NCBI RefSeq assembly: GCF_016865425.1
Contig: NZ_AP023355.1
Coordinates: 3,904,198-3,968,197, forward strand
DNA length: 64,000 nt
From: Actinocatenispora thailandica
GTDB lineage: Bacteria; Actinomycetota; Actinomycetes; Mycobacteriales; Micromonosporaceae
Reading direction: 5' to 3'
Each line of letters starts with the position of its first letter. The first letter of the stretch is position 1. The position numbers and the translations under genes were made by a program. This document shows positions 44,300-52,262 of this stretch, piece by piece. The notes below the pieces were generated by a model, which ran no database searches, was not told the origin of the DNA, and was given only the letters and a program-made list of their open reading frames with translations.

Positions 44300-44527
44300 C
44301 TAACTGCTGCCAAGTCGTTTGACGATCAGGTAGATCGCCGCGGCTGCGCCGACCAGCATGCCGACCACGAGGCCGATGTGGGAGGGAATCCCTAGCCACC
44401 AGTCGACAAGCCCACCGATCACGGCCCAGACGGCGACGCCGCTGAGCATGTGACCGGTTGCCATCCAGCCGGACTCCATGCCCGCGGCTGCGCCTCCGGG
44501 CTTGGTGGCAGGCTGCTTGCTGGTCAT
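44300..44527 (-). CDS. AtpZ/AtpI-like small membrane protein
   Basis: A 75-residue protein with two membrane helices ('GVAVWAVIGGLVDWWLG', 'GLVVGMLVGAAAAIYLIV'). Its position directly before atpB and its hairpin layout match the AtpZ/AtpI group, thought to assist assembly of the c ring or Mg transport. Function inferred by position. Confidence 0.75.
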   Translation of the reverse strand: MTSKQPATKPGGAAAGMESGWMATGHMLSGVAVWAVIGGLVDWWLGIPSHIGLVVGMLVGAAAAIYLIVKRLGSS

Positions 44528-44597
44528 GATGTGGATGACGGTATCAGCCGGTCAGCGGCGCGCCGCATCGACCCCCGGTGATGGGACCAGGGGTTAC

Positions 44598-45119
44598 TCA
44601 GCGGTTGGCGGTCGGCGCGGCCGAGGGGTCGGCGACCGGCTCCACGTATGGGATCTTGGCGTGCCACGTCCAGGCGGCCTGAGCCGCCGACCACGTTAGC
44701 GCAGCGGCGACGATCGCAAGGCCCATCGGCGCAAGCCCTAACCAGCCCGTTGCATTCAGCGCGATCATGAACGCGCCGAGAAACAGGAATTTGACCACAT
44801 AAACGGTCAAGCCGACCGGCAGCACCAGCCGTGGGTTGACCCGGTCGGCCCAGGCGATGGCGAGGCTGGACAGCACGTAGCTGACCGCCACCAGCCCGAC
44901 GCCGGCCGCGACCCCGGCCACCCCTATCGCGCCACGCAGCGGTGCCGCGATCGCGGCACCGACGACCAACAGCCCCGCCATCGCCAGCAGCGGCACCGGA
45001 AGGTGCCGCAGCCGGGGCAGTCGACTGCCGCCCGGTCCGGACAAACGCGCGGTGTTGCGGCCCGCCACCTCACTGGTCAGCACAATGCGGCCCAGCGTAC
45101 CCGTCGGCCACCGCGGCAC
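44598..45119 (-). CDS. AtpI-like four-helix membrane protein
   Basis: A 173-residue protein from a GTG at 45119 (later GTGs are possible). Four hydrophobic segments are visible: 'LLAMAGLLVVGAAIAA', 'VAAGVGLVAVSYVLSS', 'VYVVKFLFLGAFMIAL' and 'MGLAIVAAALTWSAA'. This is the layout and place of the actinobacterial AtpI homologue at the head of the ATP synthase operon. Confidence 0.7.
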   Translation of the reverse strand: MPRWPTGTLGRIVLTSEVAGRNTARLSGPGGSRLPRLRHLPVPLLAMAGLLVVGAAIAAPLRGAIGVAGVAAGVGLVAVSYVLSSLAIAWADRVNPRLVLPVGLTVYVVKFLFLGAFMIALNATGWLGLAPMGLAIVAAALTWSAAQAAWTWHAKIPYVEPVADPSAAPTANR

Positions 45120-45210
45120 CGCTGCGCCGGGCTGCCGGGCGGACGAAGCTCACCACCGGAACCAGCCGCGCCGGCCGCCCGCCGCGGCCGACCGGAACGC
45201 CGCCGGATCC

Positions 45211-45837
45211 TCACCGGCCGGTGAGGATCCGGGCCAGCTTGCGCAGCGACAGCTCGATGTCGTCGGCGATGCGGTCGAAGAACCGGTCGCCCAGGCCCCA
45301 CGGGTCGTCGAGATCGTCCTCCGGCCCCGGGCCGGCCCCGCCGCGTGCCTTGTTCGCGGCGGCCACCACCGCCACTCCCCTGGCCATGACCTGCTCCGGG
45401 GTCGGCGCCGCCGGCGGCAGCTGCGCCTGGTCGACCTCGTGCAGCAGCCGGCCGAACTCGCCGATGGTGAACGTGCGGTCGGCGGCGTCCGGCCGCAGCG
45501 CGGCCACGTAGCTGGCCTGCTCGCCGGTCGCGGTCAGGATCAGCTCGGACGAGTCGATGTGCTCGCCGTGCAGTTGCCGGGCGGTGAAGCCGGACGCGTC
45601 GCCGCCGCGCTCGGCGACCTGCCGGGCGGCCGGCGGGTTCATCTGCTCCCCGGCGTGCCAGCCACCGGTGCCCGCACTGTGGCTGTACAGCAGGGTTTCC
45701 GGCGGCGGGTCGGCCGGGCCGAGCAGGTCGGCCAGCCGGGCGGTCAGCAGCCGCTCCGCCATCGGCGAGCGGCAGATGTTGCCCATACACACGTGCAGCA
45801 CCGAGAACGGTGGCTGCCTCACCTCGGAATCGGCCAC
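45211..45837 (-). CDS. low molecular weight protein tyrosine phosphatase-like
   Basis: A 208-residue phosphatase. The P-loop 'VLHVCMGNICRSPMAE' has the C-x5-R-S catalytic signature near the N-terminus. The GTG start at 45837 has AGGAGG upstream. 'SHSAGTGGWHAGEQM' and 'RQLHGEHIDSSELIL' are typical, though the usual terminal D-P general acid seems to sit in 'DLDDPWGLGDRF'. It may act on phosphotyrosine or phospho-arginine. It lies between the Sua5-type gene and the atp cluster. Confidence 0.9.
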   Translation of the reverse strand: MADSEVRQPPFSVLHVCMGNICRSPMAERLLTARLADLLGPADPPPETLLYSHSAGTGGWHAGEQMNPPAARQVAERGGDASGFTARQLHGEHIDSSELILTATGEQASYVAALRPDAADRTFTIGEFGRLLHEVDQAQLPPAAPTPEQVMARGVAVVAAANKARGGAGPGPEDDLDDPWGLGDRFFDRIADDIELSLRKLARILTGR

Positions 45838-45887
45838 GTCATCCTCCTGTCCTCGCACCGGCCCTCCATCCTGCCCACGGATCGCCG

Positions 45888-46559
45888 CTACGAGGCGGAC
45901 ACCGAGTCGGTCAGATCGGGCAGCAGGGTACGCAGCTCCGCCGGTGACACCGCGCCGGCCCGAATCAGCCGCGGCGGCGACGCCGCCAGATCGAGCACCG
46001 TCGAGGCCACCCCGCCGGTACTGGCACCGGCCTCCAGGTAGGTGGCCACCGCGTCGCCCAACTGGTCGCGGGCCTCGGCAGCGGTCGCCGCCGGCGCCAC
46101 CCCGGTGCGGTTGGCGCTGGAGGTGGCGAGCGGGCCGGTCCGGCGGAGCAACTGCAGCGCGATCTCGTCGGCCGGCATCCGGACCCCGACGGTACCGCCG
46201 GTGTCGCCGATGTCCCAGGTCAGCTCCGGCGCGTGCGGCACCACGATGGTCAGCCCGCCCGGCCAGTACCGGTCGGCCAGCGCGTGCGCGACCGGGGGCG
46301 CGGCAGGCGCCAGCCGCGCGAGCTGCTCCGGCTCGGCGACCAGGACCGGCGGCGGCATGGCACGACCGCGGCCCTTCGCGGCGAGCAGCGCCCGCACCGC
46401 GGCGGGGTCGAACGCGTCGGCCGAGATCCCGTACACCGTGTCGGTGGGCAGGACCACCAGCCCGCCGGCGCGGATCGTGGCGGCAGCGGCGGCCAGTCCG
46501 GCGTCGCGGCCCTGGTCGGTGCGGCAGTCGTACAGCGTCACGAGGGTGCAGTCTTCCAT
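45888..46559 (-). CDS. threonylcarbamoyl-AMP synthase (Sua5/YrdC/YwlC)
   Basis: A 223-residue enzyme that makes L-threonylcarbamoyladenylate for the t6A37 modification of ANN-decoding tRNAs. 'IRAGGLVVLPTDTVYGI' is the YrdC signature, then 'KGRGRAMPPPVLV', 'YWPGGLTIVV', 'VGVRMPADEIAL' and 'LATSSANRTGVAP'. It overlaps the prmC end by 22 bases, so both are cotranscribed. The long Sua5 C-terminal domain is absent. Confidence 0.95.
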   Translation of the reverse strand: MEDCTLVTLYDCRTDQGRDAGLAAAAATIRAGGLVVLPTDTVYGISADAFDPAAVRALLAAKGRGRAMPPPVLVAEPEQLARLAPAAPPVAHALADRYWPGGLTIVVPHAPELTWDIGDTGGTVGVRMPADEIALQLLRRTGPLATSSANRTGVAPAATAAEARDQLGDAVATYLEAGASTGGVASTVLDLAASPPRLIRAGAVSPAELRTLLPDLTDSVSAS

Positions 46560-47461
46560 CCCGGCGGCGCGTACCGCGCGGTGGAGTACCGGTCCCGGCC
46601 GGCCAGGTCGCGGTGGTCGGCGACCTCGGCGTACCCGGCGGCGACCAGCAGCGCCGGCACCGCGGCGCCGTGCGTGTCGTCGTGCTCGACGACCAGCGCA
46701 CCGCCGGGCCGCAGCAGCCGGGCCGCCTGGCGGATCAACGGGCGGACCACCGCGAGACCGTCGGCCCCGCCGTACAGCGCGCGGTCCGGGTCGGCACCGG
46801 CCACGTCGGCCGGCAGCGGGGTGCCGGCCGGCACGTACGGCGGGTTGGTCAGCACCAGGTCGACGGTGCCGGACAGCTCCGGCAGCAGCGCGTCGTCGGT
46901 GGCGTCCGCGTCGACCACCCGTACCGCCGGGTCGCCGGCCGCGTGCCGGGCCCGCGCGTTGCGCCGCAGGTAGCCCAGCGCCGCCGGATCCTGCTCGACC
47001 GCGACCACCCGGGCGCCCGGCAGTTCGTTCGCCACGGCCAGGCCGAGCGCGCCGGAGCCCGCGCACAGGTCGACCACCAGCGGGTCGGGCCGGCCCAGCA
47101 GCGCCCGGCCGGCGTCGACCAGCAGCTCGGTCTCCGGCCGCGGCACGAACACGCCGGGCCCGACCGCGAGTTCCAGATGCCGGAACCAGGCCACCCCGGT
47201 CAGGTGCTGCAACGGGATGCCCGCGGCCCGCCGGGCGACCAGCGCGTCCAACTGGTCGCGGTCGGCCCGGCCGAGGTCGTCGAGCAGTGCCAACCGGCCC
47301 CGCGAGACCCCTAGGACGTGCGCGGCGAGCAGCTCGGCGTCGACCCGCGGACTGGCCACGCCGGCCGCCCCGAGAAGTCGGGCAGCGCTGGCCAGAACGA
47401 CCCTTGCTGGCGTACGGTCTGGCGTATCCGGAGCGCTACCGATCCGGTCTTCTCGTTGCAC
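46538..47461 (-). CDS. prmC: release factor glutamine methyltransferase
   Basis: A 307-residue PrmC (HemK) that methylates the Gln of the GGQ motif in RF1 and RF2. The N-terminal helical part ('GVASPRVDAELLAAHV', 'DQLDALVARRAAGIPLQ') is followed by the SAM-binding fold ('VVDLCAGSGALGLAVAN') and the signature 'DLVLTNPPYVP'. The start could be GTG 47461 or GTG 47476; neither has a clear ribosome site. It lies a few genes from prfA, its substrate gene. Confidence 0.92.
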   Translation of the reverse strand: MQREDRIGSAPDTPDRTPARVVLASAARLLGAAGVASPRVDAELLAAHVLGVSRGRLALLDDLGRADRDQLDALVARRAAGIPLQHLTGVAWFRHLELAVGPGVFVPRPETELLVDAGRALLGRPDPLVVDLCAGSGALGLAVANELPGARVVAVEQDPAALGYLRRNARARHAAGDPAVRVVDADATDDALLPELSGTVDLVLTNPPYVPAGTPLPADVAGADPDRALYGGADGLAVVRPLIRQAARLLRPGGALVVEHDDTHGAAVPALLVAAGYAEVADHRDLAGRDRYSTARYAPPGWKTAPS

Positions 47462-47534
47462 GCATCCATCATCCACCTCGCTCGGCACGGGGCCGAGCGG
47501 CACGGCGCGATGGACAGCCGGGGGAGGTCGCAGC

Positions 47535-49064
47535 GTGGCATGGCCGAGTGCCGGATTGGCGGCGCGGGCCGACGACAGTCGAGACGAGGTGCGCCGGCTG
47601 ATCCGAGCCGGCCGATCCGACGAGGCCGAACGGATCGTCGACCGGGTCCTCGGTGAGTCGCGTGACACCCCGACGCTGGCGTACGCGATCCTCGCCAAGA
47701 TCGGATGCCTGATCAACCTCGGTCGGTACAACGAATGTCCCGCGGCGCTCGACCGGGCGTTCGAGCTGGTCCGGGACTACCCCGAACCGAGCCATCTGGG
47801 CGAGTTGCACGCGCACGCCGCGTACGTTGCCTACCTGGCCGGTTCGCTGGACCGCTGCGTGACCCACCTGGTGCGCAGCTCCCGGGCGCTGGGCATGGTG
47901 AACCGGCCGGTGGCGGAGGCCGCGGACGCCTGGATCGACCTCGCCACCACGTACTCGCTGATCGGGTTCCACGGGCACGCCCTCGGCGCGGTCGACCGGG
48001 GCCGCCGGATGGCGGCGGCGGCCGGGCTGCCCGGCGCCGAGTACGTGATCCCAGAGGTGCGGGTGCGTCTCGCGGTGTCGCTGGACCATCGCGGGGACGC
48101 CGAGGGCTGCACCCGGATCCTGCGCGACGTGCTCGCCCAGCTGCCCGCCGTGCCGCAGCAGGCGCAGGCGCAGCTACCCGAGATGGACCGGCCCTACGTC
48201 GGGTACGCGCTGGCCCGGCTCAGCGCGTTCGGCGAACCGGCGCCGATGCCGGCGTACCCGTGGCTCGGCGAGCCGCGCAGCCAGGACCCGCTGGTCGGTG
48301 ACCTGCGCGCGCTCGGCGCCGTCTGCCTGGACATCGCCGACGGTCGGCCGGAACAGGCGGTCGTCCGGCTGGAACGCATCAGCGTGGACGCCCGGACCCT
48401 CGGCGCGTCCGAGCCACCGCGGCTGCGCGCCCTGGCGTACGCGGCGGCCGGCGACCACGCGGCGGCCAACCGGGCCGACCGGGAGGCGTTCCGGCTCACC
48501 GCGCAGGCCATCGACCGGCTGCGCGACCTGTTCATCGACGGGGTCGAAGCGCGGCTGGACCACGACGACCTGCGCGCCACGGTGGCCCGCTACGCCGACG
48601 AGGCGCTCACCGACCCGCTCACCGGCCTGCCGAACCGGCGGCACCTGGAGCAGCACGTCGCGGCGATGGCCGACCGCAGCGAACGCGGCGTGATCGGCGT
48701 GCTCGACCTCGACTCGTTCAAGGCGGTCAACACCGTGCATGGCCACCTCACCGGCGACGCGGTACTGCAGCGCGCCGCCGGGCTGCTCGCCCGGGTGATG
48801 CGCCGCGGCGACTTCGTCGCCCGGTACGGCGGGGACGAGTTCGTGGTGGTGCTGCCCGGCGCGCAGCTGCCCGAGGCGTACGAGGTGGGCAACCGGGTGG
48901 TCGGCGCTTTCCGCAACGAGGACTGGGACGCGCTGGTGCCCGGCACCCCGATCACCGTCAGCATCGGCTGGGCCGAACTCGACCTGCGCTCCGGCGTCCA
49001 GAACGGCTTCGAGCTGGCCGACCGAGCCATGTACGCCGCCAAGCACGCCGCCCGCGCCTCCTGA
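47535..49064 (+). CDS. TPR-GGDEF diguanylate cyclase
   Basis: A 509-residue soluble protein. Residues 1-340 are TPR-like helical repeats ('AILAKIGCLINLGRYNE', 'ELHAHAAYVAYLAGS'). The C-terminal 155 residues are a GGDEF domain: 'LTDPLTGLPNRRHLE', 'IGVLDLDSFKAVN' and 'ARYGGDEFVVVLPG', with an RxxD inhibitory site (RRGD) five residues before GGDEF. It should make c-di-GMP and be product-inhibited. The GTG at 47535 has GGGGGAGG upstream. It is divergent from prmC. Confidence 0.92.
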   Translation: MAWPSAGLAARADDSRDEVRRLIRAGRSDEAERIVDRVLGESRDTPTLAYAILAKIGCLINLGRYNECPAALDRAFELVRDYPEPSHLGELHAHAAYVAYLAGSLDRCVTHLVRSSRALGMVNRPVAEAADAWIDLATTYSLIGFHGHALGAVDRGRRMAAAAGLPGAEYVIPEVRVRLAVSLDHRGDAEGCTRILRDVLAQLPAVPQQAQAQLPEMDRPYVGYALARLSAFGEPAPMPAYPWLGEPRSQDPLVGDLRALGAVCLDIADGRPEQAVVRLERISVDARTLGASEPPRLRALAYAAAGDHAAANRADREAFRLTAQAIDRLRDLFIDGVEARLDHDDLRATVARYADEALTDPLTGLPNRRHLEQHVAAMADRSERGVIGVLDLDSFKAVNTVHGHLTGDAVLQRAAGLLARVMRRGDFVARYGGDEFVVVLPGAQLPEAYEVGNRVVGAFRNEDWDALVPGTPITVSIGWAELDLRSGVQNGFELADRAMYAAKHAARAS

Positions 49065-49156
49065 TGGTGGCGCTGCGGCCGGCCCGGCGCCGACGCCGGA
49101 AGACTCCGCCAGAAGGGGTTCGACGTCTCCGCGAGAGGACGTGAGCGAGGCCGGAT

Positions 49157-49240
49157 CCAGGCGTCGGCTGGCAAGCCGAGACGCGGCGCCGTGTGCGAAC
49201 GCACACAAGCCGCGGATCGGCGCCGCCAGCCGACGCCTGG
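49157..49240. terminator. nested hairpin between convergent genes
   Basis: A perfect 16-bp inverted repeat (CCAGGCGTCGGCTGGC at 49157 and its complement at 49225-49240) encloses a second stem-loop, GTGTGC-GAAC-GCACAC, and two GGCGCC copies that can pair. It lies between the GGDEF gene and prfA, which converge. It is most likely a bidirectional terminator, but the elaborate fold could also be a small structured RNA. Confidence 0.6.
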
Positions 49241-49256
49241 GCCGGCCGCAGCGTCC

Positions 49257-50347
49257 CTACCGGTGCAGTTCGGTGCCGGTGAGTCGGGCGGCGCGGTCGG
49301 CTTCGGCGAGGGCGTCCAGGACCGCGTCCAGGTCACCGTCGAGCACCTGGTCGAGGTTGTAGGCGGTGAAACCGATCCGATGGTCGGTGATCCGGCTCTG
49401 CGGGAAGTTGTAGGTGCGGATCCGCTCCGAGCGGTCGACCGTGCGCACCTGCGAGCGGCGGGCGTCCGACGCCGCGGCGTCGGCCTCCTCCTGCGCGGCG
49501 GCGAGCAGCCGGGCCCGCAGGATCCGCAGCGCCTGCTCCTTGTTCTGCAGTTGCGACTTCTCGTTCTGGCAGGACACCACGATGCCGGTGGGCAGGTGCG
49601 TGATGCGCACCGCGGAGTCGGTGGTGTTGACCGACTGGCCACCCGGGCCGGACGAGCGGTACACGTCGATGCGCAGGTCGTTCGGGTCGATCGTGACGTC
49701 GACGTCCTCCGCCTCGGGCAGCACCAGAACGCCGGCCGCCGAGGTGTGGATGCGGCCCTGCGACTCGGTCACCGGCACCCGCTGGACCCGGTGCACGCCG
49801 CCCTCGAACTTGAGCCGGGCCCAGACGCCGATCCCGCCCTCGGGATGCCCTTGGTCTTGATCGCGACGGAGATGTCCTTGTACCCGCCGAGGTCGGTCTC
49901 CTCGGCGTCGATCACCTCGGCGACCCAGCCGTGCCGTTCGGCGTAACGCAGGTACATCCGGAGCAGGTCACCGGCGAACAGCGCCGACTCGTCGCCGCCC
50001 TCCCCCGCCTTGACCTCCAGGATCACGTCCTTGCCGTCGTTGGGGTCGCGGGGCGCGAGCAGCTCGGCGAGCCGCTCCTCCAGCTTGGGCACCATCGTGG
50101 CCAGCGCGTCGACCTCCGGCGCGAACGACGCGTCCTCGGCGGCCAGTTCGGTGGCGGCGGCGAGGTCGGCGCGGGCGGTGTCCAGCTCACCGGCGGTGCG
50201 CACGATCGGGCCGAGTTCCGCGTAGCGCCGGCCCACCCGGCGCGCCTCGCCCGGATCGGCGTGCAGCGCCGGGTCGGCCAACCGCTGCTCCAGCTGCTCG
50301 TACTCGCCGCGCAGCTCGCCGAGCCGGTCACCACCGGGCGTGTCCAT
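49257..50347 (-). CDS. prfA: peptide chain release factor 1 (one-base frameshift)
   Basis: RF1, about 363 residues when corrected, which ends translation at UAA and UAG. The N-terminal helical domain ('[16 protein letters not shown]') and '[19 protein letters not shown]' are in the first frame; after 'AIKTKGIP' the reading shifts to '[19 protein letters not shown]' and '[16 protein letters not shown]' with the GGQ hydrolysis motif. One G is missing from the GGG run at 49842-49844 (plus strand); restoring it gives one continuous protein. RF1 is essential, so this is most probably a sequence error. The ATG has GGGGGAG upstream. Confidence 0.95.
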
Positions 50348-50453
50348 CGCTCCCCCTCATCGACCGGGGCCGGGTCGAACGGCCCCACGGGCAGACGAAA
50401 CGGCGCCCACCGGCCGATCCGGGCGGATCGGGCGGCGGGCGCCGTCGTGGTCG

Positions 50454-50690
50454 CTACTTGCCGGCCTTCTTGGCCTGCGCCTCGCGCACCTTCGCGTACT
50501 TCTGCTGGAACTTGGCGACCCGGCCGCCGGTGTCCAGAATGCGCTGCTTGCCGGTGTAGAACGGGTGGCAGGCGTTGCACGTCTCGACGTGAATCGAGCC
50601 GCCGGACGCGGTGCTGCGCGTGGTGAACGAGTTGCCGCAGGAACAGGTCACCTCGGTCGCCTGGTACTGCGGGTGAATGCCGGTCTTCAT
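50454..50690 (-). CDS. rpmE: ribosomal protein bL31 (zinc-binding type)
   Basis: A 78-residue L31. The start '[20 protein letters not shown]' (as [10 protein letters not shown] and TCSCGN) and '[19 protein letters not shown]' supply a Cys motif (CSC ... CNAC) for zinc, so this is the C+ paralogue. A Lys-rich tail follows. It precedes prfA, as usual in actinobacteria. Confidence 0.96.
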   Translation of the reverse strand: MKTGIHPQYQATEVTCSCGNSFTTRSTASGGSIHVETCNACHPFYTGKQRILDTGGRVAKFQQKYAKVREAQAKKAGK

Positions 50691-50831
50691 GGGGGTCCTC
50701 TCCTGGTAGGTCGCCGGGTCGCCGGGCGCTTCTCGCCGCGGCGTGAACCGGAACCTCAAACGGGCCGTCGTACCAGTGTGGCATGCGTCCTGCACGACCA
50801 CACCGCCTGGGTAACGCCCGCACCCCGCCGG

Positions 50832-51824
50832 TTATGCCCGCCCGTGCAGGTCTGCCTCGGCGGCGCGGCCGAGCCGGACCAGTTCGGCGAGCCGGTCGAG
50901 CGCCGCCAACGCCAGTACTCCCACTCCGAACGTCATGACCGCCGCCAGCATCGCGGCGGCCAGCCGTAGTACCGATTCGGCGAGGCTGGTGGCCGGCGGC
51001 GTCCACCCGACCGGACCCACCGCGAGTCGGGCCGCCCACGCCGGTGCCAGCAGGACCGCCACCCGAGCGGTCACCGTGAGCCCCGCCCGTCGGGTCACCA
51101 TGATCACCACGAGGACCGTCAGCAGCACCAGCACGGCCACCACGTATCCGTCCTCCCTGAAACCCGACGGCAGGACGAAGAGGCCGACCTGTATCGGCCT
51201 GCGCACGACCGCTGCCACCAGCAGCAGGACCGCAACGGCGAGCCCGCGCCGAATCCCCAGCGGCCGGGCCCGCGCCGCCGACTTACCGACCGCGCAACCG
51301 AGCGTGGCGACGAGCCCGAGCAGGGCGACGTACCAACTCGACAGTGCGAGCATCGGCTCCACACCGAGCAGGGTGTCGGCCGCGACGAGGGCGGTCAGCA
51401 TCCCCGCGATCGCTGCCGCCGGCCACCGCAGCCCGACCAGGGACAGGGCGAGCGGTACCAGCCAGACGCCGCAGCTGGCCACGATCAGCACCAGCGCCAG
51501 TCGCCAGTGCGGCGCACCGCCCGTCGCGGTGGCCAGGATCGCCAGCGTGGGCAGGGCACGAACGGCGAGCAGCAGGCACGCGAGATGAGCGGCGAGCGGG
51601 GCGGCGCGGCGCCAGGCGGCGCCGGACAGCCAACGGCCGGTCCCCCGAGCGCGGGCGGTGAGCGCGCCGGCCAGCAGGTCGAGCACGGTCGCGAGCGGCG
51701 GGCGGTCCCGGCCCGGTTCGGTGTCGGCCAGCAGCACGGTGACCATCTCGTCCGCGTACTCCCGGCGGTGCGCGGCCGGATAGAGCGCGAGCAGCCGGCG
51801 GTACCGCGACTCCAGCGGGGTCAT
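50832..51824 (-). CDS. multi-pass membrane protein with N-terminal permease-like start
   Basis: A 330-residue protein beginning 'SRYRRLLALYPAAHRREY' and 'ADEMVTVLLADTEPG', an N-terminal motif often found on small actinobacterial membrane proteins encoded next to PadR regulators. About eight hydrophobic segments follow. The function is unknown. Its start overlaps the PadR stop (ATGA), so PadR probably controls its own operon including this gene. Confidence 0.8.
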   Translation of the reverse strand: MTPLESRYRRLLALYPAAHRREYADEMVTVLLADTEPGRDRPPLATVLDLLAGALTARARGTGRWLSGAAWRRAAPLAAHLACLLLAVRALPTLAILATATGGAPHWRLALVLIVASCGVWLVPLALSLVGLRWPAAAIAGMLTALVAADTLLGVEPMLALSSWYVALLGLVATLGCAVGKSAARARPLGIRRGLAVAVLLLVAAVVRRPIQVGLFVLPSGFREDGYVVAVLVLLTVLVVIMVTRRAGLTVTARVAVLLAPAWAARLAVGPVGWTPPATSLAESVLRLAAAMLAAVMTFGVGVLALAALDRLAELVRLGRAAEADLHGRA

Positions 51825-52156
51825 GCGGTCCCTCCCGCGAGGTGGCCGAGGCGGCGGGTGGCGGCATCGGCGTGCCGGCGCATCCGGGCCGCGTCGGCGG
51901 CCAGGCGTCGGGCGCCGACGGCCGTGATGCGGTAGTAGCGGCGCAGCCGGGTCTGCACCACCTCCTCGCGGTCGACCTCGATCAGGCCGTCGGCGCGCAG
52001 CCGGTCGAGCGCCGCGTACAGGGTGCCGGCGCGCAGCCGGACCGCCCCGTCGGAGATGCGGGCGACCTCCTCGATGATCGCGTAGCCGTGCCGGGGCTCG
52101 TCGGTGAGCGCGGTCAGGATCAGAAACGTCGGTTCGCGCAGTGGCGCCTCGTTCAT
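51821..52156 (-). CDS. PadR family transcriptional regulator
   Basis: A 111-residue PadR-type repressor: 'EPTFLILTALTDEPRHGYAI' and 'GTLYAALDRLRADGLIEV' form the winged helix, and the C-terminal helix ('ARRLAADAARMRRHAD') is the dimer arm. PadR proteins usually sense small hydrophobic compounds and repress transport genes. ATGA overlap with the membrane protein gene. Confidence 0.92.
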   Translation of the reverse strand: MNEAPLREPTFLILTALTDEPRHGYAIIEEVARISDGAVRLRAGTLYAALDRLRADGLIEVDREEVVQTRLRRYYRITAVGARRLAADAARMRRHADAATRRLGHLAGGTA

Positions 52157-52161
52157 CCCTG

Positions 52162-52190
52162 CACTATATACCGATAAACGTCATATGCAA
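52162..52190 (-). promoter_or_regulatory. AT-rich imperfect palindrome upstream of padR
   Basis: ATATACCGATAAACGTCATAT stands out from the GC-rich surroundings a few bases upstream of the padR start. The ends (ATATACCG and CGTCATAT) are imperfectly complementary. AT-rich palindromes of this kind are usual PadR operators, so autoregulation is likely. Confidence 0.4.
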
Positions 52191-52262
52191 TGTGGGAGAC
52201 TCATCGGTCCCGACGAAGGGCCGAGGCGTACGCCCCGGCCCTTCGAACGCGAACCCGGTCGG

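Noticed and set aside
49257-50347. prfA as two separate genes or programmed frameshift
   Set aside because: Programmed frameshifting is known for prfB, not prfA, and no slippery site or internal stop signal is present; one missing base in a G run explains it.
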